Shown in pieces: positions 1 to 11,206 of a stretch of 64,000 nucleotides of DNA (positions within the stretch are counted from its first letter, which is position 1; every line of letters starts with the position of its first letter). A program made the position numbers and the translations under genes. Below the pieces are notes generated by a model. That model was not told the origin of the DNA, made no database searches, and worked only from the letters and a program-made list of their open reading frames with translations. Source of the DNA: Parastagonospora avenae f. sp. tritici 18332-5 (Eukaryota; Ascomycota; Dothideomycetes; Pleosporales; Phaeosphaeriaceae); the NCBI GenBank assembly GCA_022559985.1, contig JAFJTR010000033.1, forward strand, positions 251,247-315,246. Reading direction: 5' to 3'.

Positions 1-336
1 TCCCCGTCCTGGCGCTCTTGGCACTGGGCACTCTAACTTCCTCCGTCCAACTTTCCACACCTGTGTTGACAACTCTCAGCCTCCATGCTCATCCAAGCAA
101 AATCGTCAGGGTAGCGTTCCCCACGTGCGATAAACATGCAGCACGCATGGTTGAACGACATGTCAGCTTGTGGAAGTCCACCCGTGTGGCTTTGGACCCG
201 TAAGGCGACCGAGGCCTGCTGGGAATAAATGGCTTTAGATAAGAAGGGCCTTGTCCGTCATGATGCTTGTCCTGCAGGAACGGTTCTGTTTCCCAGGCTC
301 CCGGTTCAAGGTCCTGTCAGGTGATTACACTTCACG
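1..336. other. Upstream region of the first gene
   Basis: No convincing coding sequence is seen. Short open frames here lack family resemblance. The last part is presumably the promoter and 5' UTR of the phosphodiesterase gene that follows. Confidence 0.4.
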
Positions 337-1569
337 ATGCGCTCTTTCATCACGTCCTCCGTCCTTCTTGGACTTGCTTCAGCAGCTGCGGTCCCAGTGG
401 TCGAGCCCCGAGCAAGCCATGGCCACAAGAAGTTCAACGTTCAAGTCGGTGACAGGCCATACTACCTCATCGAGAACATGGAAGAGAGCCCATTGAAGAA
501 GAAGCTCGAATCCTGCTCGGAACAAGAGTTCAAGCCAACCGAGTTCTCATTCGCTCATCGAGGCGCGTCTCTCCAGTACCCAGAGCACACCTATCAAGCC
601 TACAGTGCGGCCCGTCGTCAAGGCGCGGGTGTAATTGAGTGCGACGTCGCCTTCACAAAGGACAAGCAACTCGTCTGCCGCCACGCACAATGCGACTTGC
701 ACACCACCACCAACATTCTCAACACCACACTCGCCGCGAAGTGCACTACGCCATTCAAGTCTGCATCTAACGGCACCGCTGCATCGGCGAAATGCTGCAC
801 ATCTGACCTCACTTTGACCGAGTTCACCTCTCTGTGCGGCAAAATGGATGGCTTCAATCCCAATGGCACTACTCCGGTGCAATATATGGATGGCACTCCT
901 TACTTCCGCACCGACCTGTACGCTTCTGGATGCCCCAAGCTCATGACGCTCAACTCGTACATCGACACCGTCGATAGCTGGAACTTGAAATTCACTCCCG
1001 AGCTCAAAGCCCCGGAGGTGAAGATGCCATTCAATGGCTACACGTACGACAACTACCGCCAAGCCGTTGTCGACGCATTCAAGGCGAAGAAGATCTCCGC
1101 GAAGAGGGTTTGGCTGCAATCTTTCGTCCCCGATGATGTGTTCTACTGGATCAAGTACGCACCGGAGTTTGGCAAGCAGGCCGTCTACCTAGATGAGCGC
1201 GTCGATACGCCTGCTGGCTACATCAACGCGACTGCATCGATCCCGGATCTAGCGGAGCGCGGCGTCAAGATTCTCGCACCAGCCATGTTCGCTCTAACCA
1301 AAGTCAACAACGGAACCATCGTGCCATCCGAGTACGCGATTGCGGCGAAGAAGGCGGGCATGGAGATTGTAGCGTGGAGCTTTGAGCGCGCGGGATGGCT
1401 GTCGATTGATGGTGGCGGTTACTACTACCAATATGTCAAGGATGTTGTCAATAACGAGGGAGACATGTTTGAAGTTCTGCACGTTCTTGCCCAAAAGGTG
1501 GGCATCAAGGCTATGTTTAGCGATTGGCCGGCGACGGTCACTTATTATGCCAACTGCTTTGGCTTGTAG
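337..1569 (+). CDS. Secreted glycerophosphodiester phosphodiesterase (GDPD family)
   Basis: An intact, intronless 410-residue protein. GDPD enzymes hydrolyse glycerophosphodiesters to glycerol-3-phosphate and an alcohol. Residues 1-18 form a signal peptide (hydrophobic stretch ending in an Ala-rich cleavage site), so secretion is predicted. The catalytic signature is visible: FAHRGAS near residue 71, followed by an IECDV acidic pair near residue 99 and an RHAQCDL histidine near residue 113. Further family features are FTPELKAPE in the barrel core, WLQSF, and a C-terminal FSDWPATV. Several N-x-S/T sites and paired cysteines fit an extracellular glycoprotein. The ATG at 337 is chosen because the signal peptide starts there. 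A phosphate-scavenging role is inferred from the family. No frame disruption is seen. Confidence 0.93.
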   Translation: MRSFITSSVLLGLASAAAVPVVEPRASHGHKKFNVQVGDRPYYLIENMEESPLKKKLESCSEQEFKPTEFSFAHRGASLQYPEHTYQAYSAARRQGAGVIECDVAFTKDKQLVCRHAQCDLHTTTNILNTTLAAKCTTPFKSASNGTAASAKCCTSDLTLTEFTSLCGKMDGFNPNGTTPVQYMDGTPYFRTDLYASGCPKLMTLNSYIDTVDSWNLKFTPELKAPEVKMPFNGYTYDNYRQAVVDAFKAKKISAKRVWLQSFVPDDVFYWIKYAPEFGKQAVYLDERVDTPAGYINATASIPDLAERGVKILAPAMFALTKVNNGTIVPSEYAIAAKKAGMEIVAWSFERAGWLSIDGGGYYYQYVKDVVNNEGDMFEVLHVLAQKVGIKAMFSDWPATVTYYANCFGL

Positions 1570-1778
1570 ATGGGCGAGGGCGGAAAATAGTGTATAAGCT
1601 TAATGATGTAAAGTTATGAGAAATAGACAACTCTGAGTCACAATTCATACTTCCTAGCTACCATGTATGAAGCAATTCACACATGATCGAAGCCTAATCA
1701 GCATCATTTCTGACGCTGAAATGACTACTCGCTGGTCTGAGATATTTTTCAAAGTCAAAATCGAAAATCTTGATGGAT

Positions 1779-2003
1779 CTACTGAGGTGCTGAAACAGAC
1801 ACGTTAAGGTGGTCTGACAAATTCAGATGACCCGGGTGCGCCTTGGAATTCGACATACTCGCTTCAGCCTGCTTCCCTTGATCCTTGAGCCACTCACTCA
1901 TTCTCGGGTTTGTACTAAATTTCTTACTCTCTTCGATGGCCGTGCTGGATGGCTCAGAAGGCGGCGTTACGACTATAGCAGGTTTGTTCGGGCTTTCTGA
2001 CAT
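1779..2003 (-). CDS. Small hypothetical protein
   Basis: A 74-residue ATG-started frame. It is hydrophilic, Pro/Ser-rich at the N-terminus and has a helical-looking middle (WLKDQGKQAEAS). No signal peptide, membrane segment or known domain is recognised. The composition looks more protein-like than the antisense frame over the same DNA. It could also be the last exon of a longer gene or non-coding. Confidence 0.3.
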   Translation of the reverse strand: MSESPNKPAIVVTPPSEPSSTAIEESKKFSTNPRMSEWLKDQGKQAEASMSNSKAHPGHLNLSDHLNVSVSAPQ

Positions 2004-2384
2004 GACTGCGGATGTTGAGCCCCATAAGTTGTTTGGAAGGATCTACTGGTGCTATGAGGAGAATTTGGGCATGGATGCGTGTGTTCAGAAATGTTATACA
2101 TGGCGCTGTGACTGGATCTTTGAACAGTCATGGGGATTTGAGTCGGCGACGACTAGAGCCTGATCGACGGTCATGACGAAATTTGCTAGTGTTATACAGG
2201 GTTTGGACTTCATGTTGGCCTAGCTCACCATAACTTTATAGTAGCCATGCGCCCACGAATCCGCAATGACGATTGCGCTGTAACTGCGAAGCATAATGCG
2301 CAAGTAAAATGATGCAACGAACATGAATAAGGATGCCTTCATTTCGCAAATTCTTGAAAACCATTGCTGTTCATCATCACTAAT

Positions 2385-2846
2385 TTAAGCTAAATCTGAC
2401 CTTCTCTCCACTTCACCACTCGACTTTCCCTCCCTATAAACCAACCCCTTCTTCTTGCCCTCACGTTCCTCCTCATCAGGATTACAATTACTCCCATCTC
2501 GCCCTTTAACACTCTCAGACGTAGTCATCTGATGCTTTACCTCCTGGGTGTCAGATTTCTTCCCTTCAGTTCTCGGGCGATATCCCTCGTCCCTGCCGAA
2601 ATAATAACCGTCTTCACTTAAGCCTAGTTCATCTGCAAGAGGAGTCTTTTCTTCGTGGGCCCCCCTTGCCGCATCGCTGTTATTCCGGTAGTCTGCATAA
2701 TAAGATTCGGGAACTACATTGGACCTTGAGCTCTGCTCCGGTTTGGAAGTGGAAGATGTGGTAGCGGCATTAGTGTCGCGATTGAGTCGGTAGATCTTGG
2801 TATAACCACCCTTCTCGCTTGGTGCAGTGAGGTTCGAAGAAGACAT
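2385..2846 (-). CDS. Hypothetical hydrophilic protein
   Basis: A 153-residue ATG-started frame rich in Ser, Glu, Lys and Arg, with no hydrophobic segment, so it is probably disordered and cytosolic or nuclear. A central stretch with ELGLSEDGYYFGRDEGYRPR looks like a short conserved motif. The C-terminus is a charged Lys/Glu tract. No family is recognised. An AT-rich leader lies upstream (2850-3000). Confidence 0.45.
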   Translation of the reverse strand: MSSSNLTAPSEKGGYTKIYRLNRDTNAATTSSTSKPEQSSRSNVVPESYYADYRNNSDAARGAHEEKTPLADELGLSEDGYYFGRDEGYRPRTEGKKSDTQEVKHQMTTSESVKGRDGSNCNPDEEEREGKKKGLVYREGKSSGEVERRSDLA

Positions 2847-3171
2847 GGTTAGATTGTCGTATAGGAGATTTCAACTTGAGTGACTTAGAAACTTGTGAAA
2901 TTATCGTAATGAATGTGTTGGCAGACTGGTTTGCGGCGGCACAGCTCCTTCATCGCAGTGGTTTTTATATTGCATAATGAGTCTTCCTGGAATGCGCCAA
3001 TGAGTTTTGACGGATGTTTGCAAAGTCTGAGTCTATGTCCTGACAAGTGAGGTGATTCATTGTCCTACTATGAATGGGCACAGACTACATAGACATCTCA
3101 GCCATACAACTTGTCAGTTTCTTCGCTTCTTAAAGCGCCATATCATTCTTGAGTAACAAAAGTCCGACTCT

Positions 3172-4694
3172 CTAGATATACGTCCAGAGATGTGTCGATC
3201 TGCAGAAATCATTGGACCGTCGCTCTTCGGCACTTCCAGCTTTCCGTACCATCTTATCGCTTGCAAACAAGATGGACTCCTGTCTATTTTTTTCCCTTCT
3301 TGTAAGCAAGATGCACGTTAAAACATTCGTCATGCGTTTATGCCCGCGGGGGACACGACGAACAGGCACCGAACCATCGAGACTATGAGGATAATTGGGA
3401 AGATTATCGGGATGGTGTGGACAGCTCGGTGCGTGAACAAAATTGCCTTGGCGATGGATGCCCTCCGGTCCAGTGTAAAGAGCTAAGCAACACCAACAAT
3501 ACTCTGTCTTACAGTATTAGCCTATTGATAAACATTAGTATCGAATCGTCCCCTTTCCAAGAGTGGTACTTACAAGTCATATGGTCGCAGCCAGACATCT
3601 TCTCTCCAAGCTTGCCACACTTAGGGCCTGGACAGTTCTTGGTGTGTTTGTCGACCTACTCCTGGCCCGCGATTTCATCAGTGGTAGGTGGTATAGCTTC
3701 GCGGTGCAGACGTTTGTCGTGCGTGGTGCAGTGACGGTGGCCGCACTCGTGGCAGATGAAGATGTTGCCATTCTCGCTGTCGTGGATTTGGCCCGAGTTG
3801 CATTCAGGCCCGATGCATCTACGGTACCCAAGTTCGTCGGCTACATCTCGAGCGAGCATGTCGTCGTAGCTAGATGTGGTGTTAGTGTGTAAAACACATA
3901 TCTTTGATTGACTACTTACGCTTGCAAAGTATTGCTCTCAGCGTACTGTTCGACGTCCTCGCGTGTGAGGACAGTACCGCGACCACACGGACAAGTGATA
4001 TTGCGATGCTCTATAGTCTCGGCTACTTGGACTGGGATTCATCGCGCAAAACAAAATTTGGGAAGATTGGGACCTCGCTGACATCCATTCAGCTGAGGAA
4101 ACTCCTCTGCCGGGAAATCTTCAAGACAGGCCTCGCAGTGGCACATCACAGGTGGCGCTGTTGCGGGAGGAGCTTCCAGCGGAGCGGACGCAATGACTGG
4201 CTCGGGAGGCGTTGAGGAGCCTTGAAGTACGCCAGCTGACCGAATCAAACGACGTGATGGACCGGCAATGCTGCTTGCTGGTCGCGCACGACGCTTCGCG
4301 CGTGGCAGATCCTCAGCATCGGAGTCGACATCAAGACTGTCGAACTCTCGCTTGCCGATACGGATACTAAACTGATTGATTGAGCTCGAATCTGGAGCGA
4401 TAGAACCAGTCTCGTTGACCTGAGAGCCGACAACTTGCGGAACGATGTCCTCCGGGACGATGGCTTGCGGAACGGCAGCTCCAGGGGCATCAGTTTCAGC
4501 GATGCTAGCTTCCGGAACAGCAGCTTCGCCATCCTGGGGAGCCACTTTTCCTCTTGCACTGGCTTAGCAGTTGTCTCCACATCCTCGCGAGGCGCGTCCT
4601 CGTCCCCATGCGTGACTTTCGTCGTCTCGTCTTGGTCAACTGAACAAGTTAAATTCAGATTTTCATGTTCTCCAGGAACTTTCTCCGTCAGCAT
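3172..4694 (-). pseudogene. Broken RING/IBR (RBR-type) zinc-finger gene
   Basis: Read on the minus strand, a single frame shows the RBR order. First comes a Pro/Val/Ala-rich N-terminal part. Then a RING-like start (CHCEACLEDFPAEEFP, 4150-4100) is followed by CPCGRGTVLTREDV. Next is an IBR with CIGPECNSGQIH and ICHECGHRHC. Last is a RING2 with NCPGPKCG, GCDHMT and EYCWCCLALYTGPEGIH. Two introns fit (about 3861-3910 and 3522-3573). The frame is cut by TGA at 4039-4041 (where RBRs have the CF-x-x-W tryptophan), TAG at 3656-3658, and TAA at 3517-3519 just after the intron. A frame change near 4540 separates the N-terminus. RBR proteins are E3 ubiquitin ligases, but this copy cannot make one. The RING1 Cys/His spacing also looks eroded. 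Confidence 0.75.
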
Positions 4695-4799
4695 TGCTCC
4701 CTCAGCTCCACTAAGGCTACCATGCCGACCGCGAAGAAGGCAAAGTCCTAGTCTGAGTGGCTCAGCTTGATGGTATCGATGGGGCTTAGGCGGGCGGTG

Positions 4800-5189
4800 C
4801 TAGTAATGATGATATTTTGATTTCGCCTTCTTGGCGAGCGAGATATCAAATGCTACTTGGCTCAGCTCCACAACATCATCCTGCGGGCGGCCACCTCGGA
4901 ATCATTCATCGGATGCATCAATTCCTCCCGAATCGAATTTCTTGAGCTTCGGGCCCTCACCCTCATCTTTCCTGCCCCTCTTCTCGCCTCTCTTTTTCCC
5001 CGTCCGCTTAGATCTGCAACTCAGACAGTTCTTCCAGTATTCATCCTTCGTCTTCGGCTTATCAACTTGGGGACTAAGCGTAGGTTTGCATGTCCTTCAA
5101 GTAGGCTGTTCAGGCTTGGGAATCGGGATTGGGTGAGACTGCTGTGGGAGACGATCTGAGGATGAAGCGATTATCTTGTCGGAGTCCAT
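4800..5189 (-). pseudogene. Broken hypothetical frame, possibly an upstream part of the RING/IBR gene
   Basis: An ATG at 5187-5189 opens a minus-strand frame with a Lys/Arg-rich centre containing CLSCRSKRTGKKRGEKRGRK. It ends with VVELSQVAFDISLAKKAK. The same frame is cut by TGA at 5097-5099 and TGA at 4902-4904 and ends with TAG at 4800-4802. Remarkably, the frame stays in register with the N-terminal frame of the broken RING/IBR gene downstream, so both may once have been one gene. No domain is recognised beyond the basic cysteine-containing patch. Confidence 0.45.
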
Positions 5190-5907
5190 GTTTTGAAGAA
5201 AGTATGAAGTGATCAACGAGGGAGGTAGGGATAATGTTATGGAGTTTATGTAATATTTGATGAACGAATTTTTGGGCTAGAAGATCGACGCGGTAGATAT
5301 AGATTGCGGAGTGATGTAAAGTTCATCATCGTCCTCTTGTCTAATCGCTATATTGTGTCCTTGAGCAAGCCTCTCACTTTGCTCACAAGCAGGCTTGACG
5401 GTCAAAGCCTGGGTGCGAGTCAAGGCGATAAGATGGGACATGATGGTATGAATGGTGCTCTTCTCTTACATGCTGTGATCAGAAAGCCCGAGTCTCACAC
5501 CATCTCCATATTGGGCTAGACATGAGGTCGTACTGACAAGTAGCGACAACGGTGCGGACTGAAAATGCGCATAACGGCGTCACTCTTCGTCTTTGCAGTG
5601 TCGAATTTGAGGAGCACCAGTAATAGCGATGCATTGATGTCGCAGCCCAGATACCCTCACCTCTCCGGATACCGTTCATACCTCATCCTCCCACAATCAC
5701 TTGTCGTTTAGACAACCATCCCTCATCCCACGCACCCGCGCGCCACGAACCCCACAAGCCACGGGTACGCGGCACCTCAAGCATGCCGCTCTACCCGCTC
5801 AGCCACCCGCGTCCATCTTGGCGGCGTCTCAGGTTCCCATGTCCACTGGGTGTTCTGAACATCAACCGATCATTAAGTCGTGAAAGTGTTTATGCATTGT
5901 TGACATT
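5190..5907. other. Intergenic, no gene seen
   Basis: About 0.7 kb with only short frames lacking protein-like composition. A Pro/Arg-rich 60-codon frame near 5701-5883 is judged spurious. Confidence 0.4.
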
Positions 5908-6354
5908 TCAGCTGCCCTTGAAGCGCGGTCCACTCTTGCAGGCGGCGGTATAGCTAGCCAGACACTTGTCTGCGCAGACGTCGTATTCTTTTGTGATTAC
6001 ATATGTGACTCTGTTGAGGTGTTGCTTTCTGCATTCGTCAACGCAGGGAGCGGCGTTGAGGAAGAGGTCGCAGCAGTAAGCGCTTCCGACTTCACTGGTG
6101 CAGAGAGCTGCTCTTGATGACGGGCCTCGGAGTCGCGTTGCGAGGATGTACATGAAGTCATCGGTCGTGGATGTAACAGTTGGGACGATGTGGTAGAAGA
6201 AGATCGGTATGCAGAGTACGAGGAGTAATGTGGTGATGACTGGGCGGTAGCGCGACGAGGCTGGGCTGTTGAAGGGAAGCACGTGCATGTCGGATGTGCC
6301 CTTATCTCTCCAAAGACTATCTCTTTCTGTAGTCTGAAGCGGCGTATCAGACAT
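5908..6354 (-). CDS. Small single-pass membrane protein with Cys-rich C-terminus
   Basis: A 148-residue protein from the ATG at 6352-6354. The frame is open further upstream, but this Met gives a compact protein. A hydrophilic N-terminus (about 45 residues) precedes one strong membrane helix (VITTLLLVLCIPIFFYHIV). The C-terminal part has about nine cysteines in patterns such as CCDLF, CVDEC and VCADKC, suggesting a disulfide-bonded luminal or extracellular domain. No family is recognised. The gene stands alone between intergenic stretches. A signal-anchor type II topology is inferred. Confidence 0.5.
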   Translation of the reverse strand: MSDTPLQTTERDSLWRDKGTSDMHVLPFNSPASSRYRPVITTLLLVLCIPIFFYHIVPTVTSTTDDFMYILATRLRGPSSRAALCTSEVGSAYCCDLFLNAAPCVDECRKQHLNRVTYVITKEYDVCADKCLASYTAACKSGPRFKGS

Positions 6355-6665
6355 TCGGTATTTCAAGGTGTTTGGTAGCCGTTCAGTTGCTAGGATGGGT
6401 AACACGGGTGTCTTATGCTGATGCATGTGCGGCATGAACACAGCGAGCTGATGGGCAGCACGCAAGACCCCGAAATCGCTTGTAGAAAAGGTAGGAATAA
6501 CAGGAGACGTCGACAGCCTGAAGACGAAGCGCAGCGAAGAAGTATGTATGGAACCTATGGCTCGGCTCTCATGCACGGCCATAAGCACAACAACATCGGC
6601 ACAATGACACCCTGCCACGACTTTCAAGACGGTAAGGCGGCAGCACTAGCGCGGCAGCATGCGAG

Positions 6666-6914
6666 CTAAAGGATGACACCTCCTAACGTCCAAATAGTGA
6701 GTGACGACTTGGCTTCGCAGTATGCACCCAATTGTGTGCAAGCCATGAACCATACATTCGTATTGCTAGATACACCGTCAGCGTCGGAACGGCATCGTCC
6801 ACTCACAAAGCAGCACTGGAGCCACGCCAAGGCAAGAACACCAAGGGGTAGCAGAGCTGAGCCACAACGGAGCCAGGTTCCGGCAAGTGCTCCAGAGTTT
6901 TGGAAGAGAGCCAT
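6666..6914 (-). CDS. Possible short hydrophobic protein
   Basis: An 82-codon ATG-started frame with a hydrophobic segment (LLPLGVLALAWLQCCFV) about 20 residues in, then a short cysteine-containing tail. It could be a small secreted or membrane protein, but there is no family support. An overlapping plus-strand frame is equally long. Treat as tentative. Confidence 0.2.
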   Translation of the reverse strand: MALFQNSGALAGTWLRCGSALLPLGVLALAWLQCCFVSGRCRSDADGVSSNTNVWFMACTQLGAYCEAKSSLTIWTLGGVIL

Positions 6915-7638
6915 GGATTGCGGGGAAAGTGGACCGATGGATAGAGCGCGCGTCCGGGCGTTATGCGTCCGATCGATCGCCTATGCAAAGCAATCAGATA
7001 CCTAGCTATACGAAGGTGCTGGAACGATGCGCATCGGTCTTAAAACAAACTCGATCAACTATCACTGGATATGACCATTGCTCCATGCGCTTTGCAGATT
7101 ACGCACACAGTCGCGACATAGTTGGCTAGCGGAAGTTCCCGGATATATCTTTGAGTACCAGCATTGGCCTGCGTAAGATGCGTGAGATACCTTTGGGCCG
7201 CAAGATGAGATCCTGGAGAGTCAAAGCTGACCCTTTTGGACATACTCAGTACCAATTTTGGTAAAGTGGGATCGTGATCCAACACCCAGCACCAGGAATG
7301 GACTTGTGGGGCTGACATTTCCGACTCAGGACGGCTCCATTGCGGAACATTCAGAATTAAGTGATGACGTGGGAGTGCGCGATTATCAACGTGGTCAAGT
7401 TCGTGCAAAAGAGATGAGTGGGCATAGAGATATAGTTGTGTTGACGCTGTGTATGCCAGAGATCTACTGTGAACCGTGACGTGCCGCCGTAAAATGCTGT
7501 CGGTCTTGAGTGTCCGATAATGCATGTGTAGAGCGCGTCAGACGTGTGCGCACTCAAGGCGCATGAAAACTGACCGACGAGAAAAAGTTAGGACCAAGAG
7601 ATTCTGTATTTATTAGTCAGATCTTGGAAGGTGACAGA

Positions 7639-9014
7639 TCAAGGTACGTACACAAGCATGATCCCTGCACCAGTGAACATGGCGGCGAACTGTGTCAGGG
7701 TCTTTTTGAGCTCCTGCGCCTTGTTTGGACCAGTCTCAAGCAGTTCTGGAATGACAGCTACGGTACCAACATACAAGAAGGTACCTGCAGTGAAGGGGAG
7801 TAACATGTCTCCCCACTGAAGACTTGTGCCCATCAGACCGGGCCCTTGGCTCTCCGCCGAGGCCGAGCTACCGCCATACTCTTGAACAGCAATGCCAATG
7901 CAAGTCCCAAGGAAAGCGCCAACGGCCGTCACGAATTGTGCACCCATGGCAGCTCGTTTGCTGAAGCCTGACTGAATGAGTAGCGCAAAGTCACCAACCT
8001 CGTGGGGGATCTCGTGGAAGAAGACGGCAACGGTGGTTGTTGCGCCAATGGTGGGTGAGGCATAGAAGGAGGAGCTGAGTGCCAGTCCATCAGTGATGTT
8101 GTGAGTGAAATCGGCAATGAGGTTGAGGTAGCCGCCGAGCTTAACGCTCGCGTTAATTTCCTTCTCGACCACGGCAGGCGCGGATGAATTCTTTCCATTC
8201 GCAGCAGACTTGCGCGAGCGCAACGAATCCTTGGAGTCCGCGATCTCGGCGCCTGATGTTGTTGCAGCCACGTCAGTCTTTTCATGTGAATGTCCGTGTG
8301 AGTGATCATGTCCGCCTTCGCCGCCAGTTGCGATTCTCAACCCCTTGTCCATAGCTACAAAGGTCACGAATCCAACCATTATGGCGACACCCAACAAGAG
8401 GTTCTTGTTGGGCTCGACCATGACGAACTTGACTTTGTCGGGCTCATCCTCGCCAAGGAAGATCTCCGGCAACAAATGGAACAGGGTGTCGCCCAGCAGT
8501 CCACCGACTGCAAAGGCTACCATGACGGACAGCGACGAAGGGTCGATGTTGGGCGGGCATAGCGCGAGCAGGAAATTTGGCGGGCCAGAGATGTAGAGGG
8601 TTGCGAGGAGTGCATTTACTGCGGGGCTGCCTGGGAAGAGGAAGGCGAAGATTTGGGAGGTGAGGGACGACGTGGGTGGGTTCGCTGTGATCTTGTGCTG
8701 ATTGAGGGCTTGCACAAGTGGGCATTCCTGTTAGACAATGTCAGTACTCACATGACACACGACATCGAGGTGCTCGGCAAATGGCCGTGTAACTGGCTCG
8801 GGGCTTATCCGAATACCTTCAGAAGCTGAAAGGAGATACTTCTATATATGACGAACGCCTGACATACCTGCAATTGCTCTTCGATCTCATGAAGATTCAA
8901 GTCTCCCACCGATGTGCCTGTCTCACCCTTGACAGCTGCAGCGGCCACGTTCCATGTCAGCACTCCAATGAAGATTGCTGAGGACAGCAAAGCCCTGTTC
9001 CGTCGCGACACCAT
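7639..9014 (-). CDS. ZIP-family zinc transporter (ZIP7/Yke4-like)
   Basis: Two exons (9014-8868 and 8727-7639, intron with GTATGT...CAG) give 411 residues. ZIP transporters move Zn2+ into the cytosol. The ZIP7/Yke4 group does so from the ER/Golgi lumen. The protein starts with a signal-like hydrophobic stretch. It has a His-rich loop (HDHSHGHSHEK) between membrane segments, and the ZIP signature helices carrying HNITDGLAL and HEIPHEVGDFALL, whose His and Glu/Asp residues form the metal path. At least seven hydrophobic segments are visible and the C-terminus ends in a last membrane helix. It is divergent from NOP16 across a 238-bp intergenic region. The frame is intact. ER/Golgi placement is inferred from the family. 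Confidence 0.92.
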
Positions 9015-9252
9015 GATGGACGCGTGACCTGTATAATATCAATTTTCCCGGATAATGAGGGGAGGACGATGAGGCTGTGACGTCTCAGGGGTGCTGCTGG
9101 CGACCAGCCCACATGCTCGGCTATGGGCACTTGCTATCGATAAGCTAGCGCGGCTTCCAAAAATTTGGAGAAGGCGCGAACCGCCCGTCGCGAATCTGCA
9201 CTCAAGCACAGAGCAACATAGTAGTCCTCTGTACCGCCATATATCAGCCAAA
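9015..9252. promoter_or_regulatory. Shared divergent promoter of the ZIP gene and NOP16
   Basis: 238 bp separate the two outward-facing start codons, so both promoters and 5' UTRs must lie here. No specific operator was recognised. Confidence 0.6.
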
Positions 9253-10005
9253 ATGGGTCGCGAACTCCAAAAAGCAAAGAACAAGTCGTCTATCCCCAAG
9301 AAGCGCCAAAAGGGCCCCTCCAAGAAGAAGATCCTTCAGAACCCGATCATCGCAAAGCATTGGTATGGCTTTTCGCCTGGCGGACTATGAGCGCATATAC
9401 TGACGAACAATAGGAACCAGAAGGAGACGCTCTCTCAGAACTACCGCCGCCTCGGCCTCACATCGCGCCTCAACCACGCCACTGGTGGCCAAGAAAAGAC
9501 AATTGCCCTCCTCGGCCTGAACGACCCCAAGTCCTCGCGTGCTGATGTCGCCGTTGGCAGCACTGCGAATGCCCTCAACATTGTCTCCAAGGCTCCGCAA
9601 ACCATCGATGTCGAAGAGCTGGAAGTCGAGCGCGACCCAGAGACTGGCGCTATTCTGCGGGTAATTGGGCAGAAAGAGGAGACTGCAAACCCGCTAAACG
9701 ACCCGCTCAACGAGCTCGACGACGACGAAGCCGACGAGTGGGATGGCTTTGCCATGGTTCCGGAACATGGCGAACAGGAGCAAGTGAACCCGGTCATCCG
9801 GGAGTTGGAAGAAGCCGCCAAGAACGGAGAGAGGAAGGCGCCGAGAAAACAAAGCCAAAGAGAAGAAGAATGGCTAGAGAGGCTGGTAGCCCGTTATGGT
9901 GACGACTATGGCCGAATGGCACGTGACCGCAAACTGAACCCGATGCAGCAGACTGAGGCAGATATCAAGAAGCGCGTCAAGAAGTGGCAGTCGTCGCAGG
10001 CATGA
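9253..10005 (+). CDS. NOP16: Ribosome biogenesis protein Nop16
   Basis: Two exons (9253-9362 and 9414-10005) join to encode 233 residues. Nop16 is a nucleolar factor of 60S pre-ribosome assembly. The N-terminus is very basic and carries the family pattern (MGRELQKAKNKSS, then KKILQNPIIAKHW, then NQKETLSQNYRRLGL across the intron). The middle has DVEELEVERDPETGAI-like sequence. The C-terminus has the conserved WLERLVARYGDDYGRMARD and KKRVKKW pattern. The intron splits the HW codon region with GTATGG...TAG. Intact, with normal length for the family. Confidence 0.93.
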
Positions 10006-11206
10006 GTTCTTCATGAAGTGCATAAAGTGGCGTACTAGGCGTTCAGGAAAAAGGATTTAACCGTAGCCGGAAAAGGCAAATGATATTTTACAGCAACTTT
10101 CATGGGCGCACATGCGTGCTATCTCTACATTGATCGTACCTTCCTTCAGCTCACCACTAGCGTATGCTAAGCGCATGTCACGACACAACAACATCTCTAC
10201 TGTAGATTAGTCATCGACATCTCGCACGACCCTCGCTAGCACTTCGCACCGCACCTGCAGGCTCTGCTTACTTGCAACAGGTTTTCGCGATATGATCCCA
10301 CACTTGCACAGACGCTGAGTGGTTGCTCGGCCTCAGATCAACAAAGAGCTTCTCACCATTGCTAGCGGGACGCAGTTGAGGCTCCTCGCCCGCTTATTAC
10401 AAAGCCCCGAAGGCGCAGCGTCCTCACCACCTAGTGGGATACGGACTGCTCGTGTTTATGTAACCATCAAGGGACGTGATCGGGCGATTCGCAGGAAACT
10501 ACTTCGAAGACGCAGGCCCTTTCCACTTGACGAAGAACAGGGACAAACGCGAGCTGAACATTGCGCTTTGTTCCGGCACGGGCTGGCAAGACCACACGCC
10601 ATATCTCCAATCAGAACGAACGACTTATCGGAAGTGCGCGGAGCCCCAGGATGATCACCGACATCTACTTCAAGTTCGGCACAAGCTTCACTCAGTAAGC
10701 TTACCAAGTACAAATCGGTCGTCAGCATCGATGACGTACGAGCTCGGTGTACAGCTGCGCCTGGAGATGCTTTCAATTGCAACAATACTGCTTCCCAAAA
10801 TGTATGCAAGATACAACTCTTTCGACGGCTTGTGTTACTGGACATCAAGTATTCGATGGCATAGCTGTTCCAACTAGGCCATTACGACAGATTTGCCACC
10901 ATGATACCACATTATTCCCCACAAATGCAAGGCTACCTCTCGGCATCCAACCTCTTTCATGAATGCGCGTGACACTGCGATATCAGACTGCACTTCCGCG
11001 ACATTCCGCCCCACAGCCTTCACCATTACATTACACAAGAAGTGTGTTCTGTCCGATCTCGTGCCAACAAGGAATCAGTATGCTAGTCAGCACGGAACGT
11101 TTGAGCTGCCGGACGCGCCTGAAATCATTCGTACAAAAGGATGTGTAATCTGCCCTGCAAATCCTCTCTGACACGCACTCGATTCGTCTGAATTCTGCTA
11201 TACACG
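10006..11206. other. Intergenic, no gene recognised
   Basis: About 1.2 kb. Several open frames of 60-130 codons exist on both strands, but none starts at a good ATG with protein-like composition or a family motif. The 3' part presumably holds the sugar-transporter promoter. Confidence 0.45.

Noticed and set aside
547..1119. 190-codon minus-strand frame
   Set aside because: Antisense shadow of the GDPD gene, whose sense frame has a signal peptide and catalytic motifs.
3656..4041. Introns that would remove the stops in the RBR-type gene
   Set aside because: No GT-AG pair around TGA 4039 or TAG 3656 keeps the conserved IBR frame; the stops replace residues inside conserved blocks.
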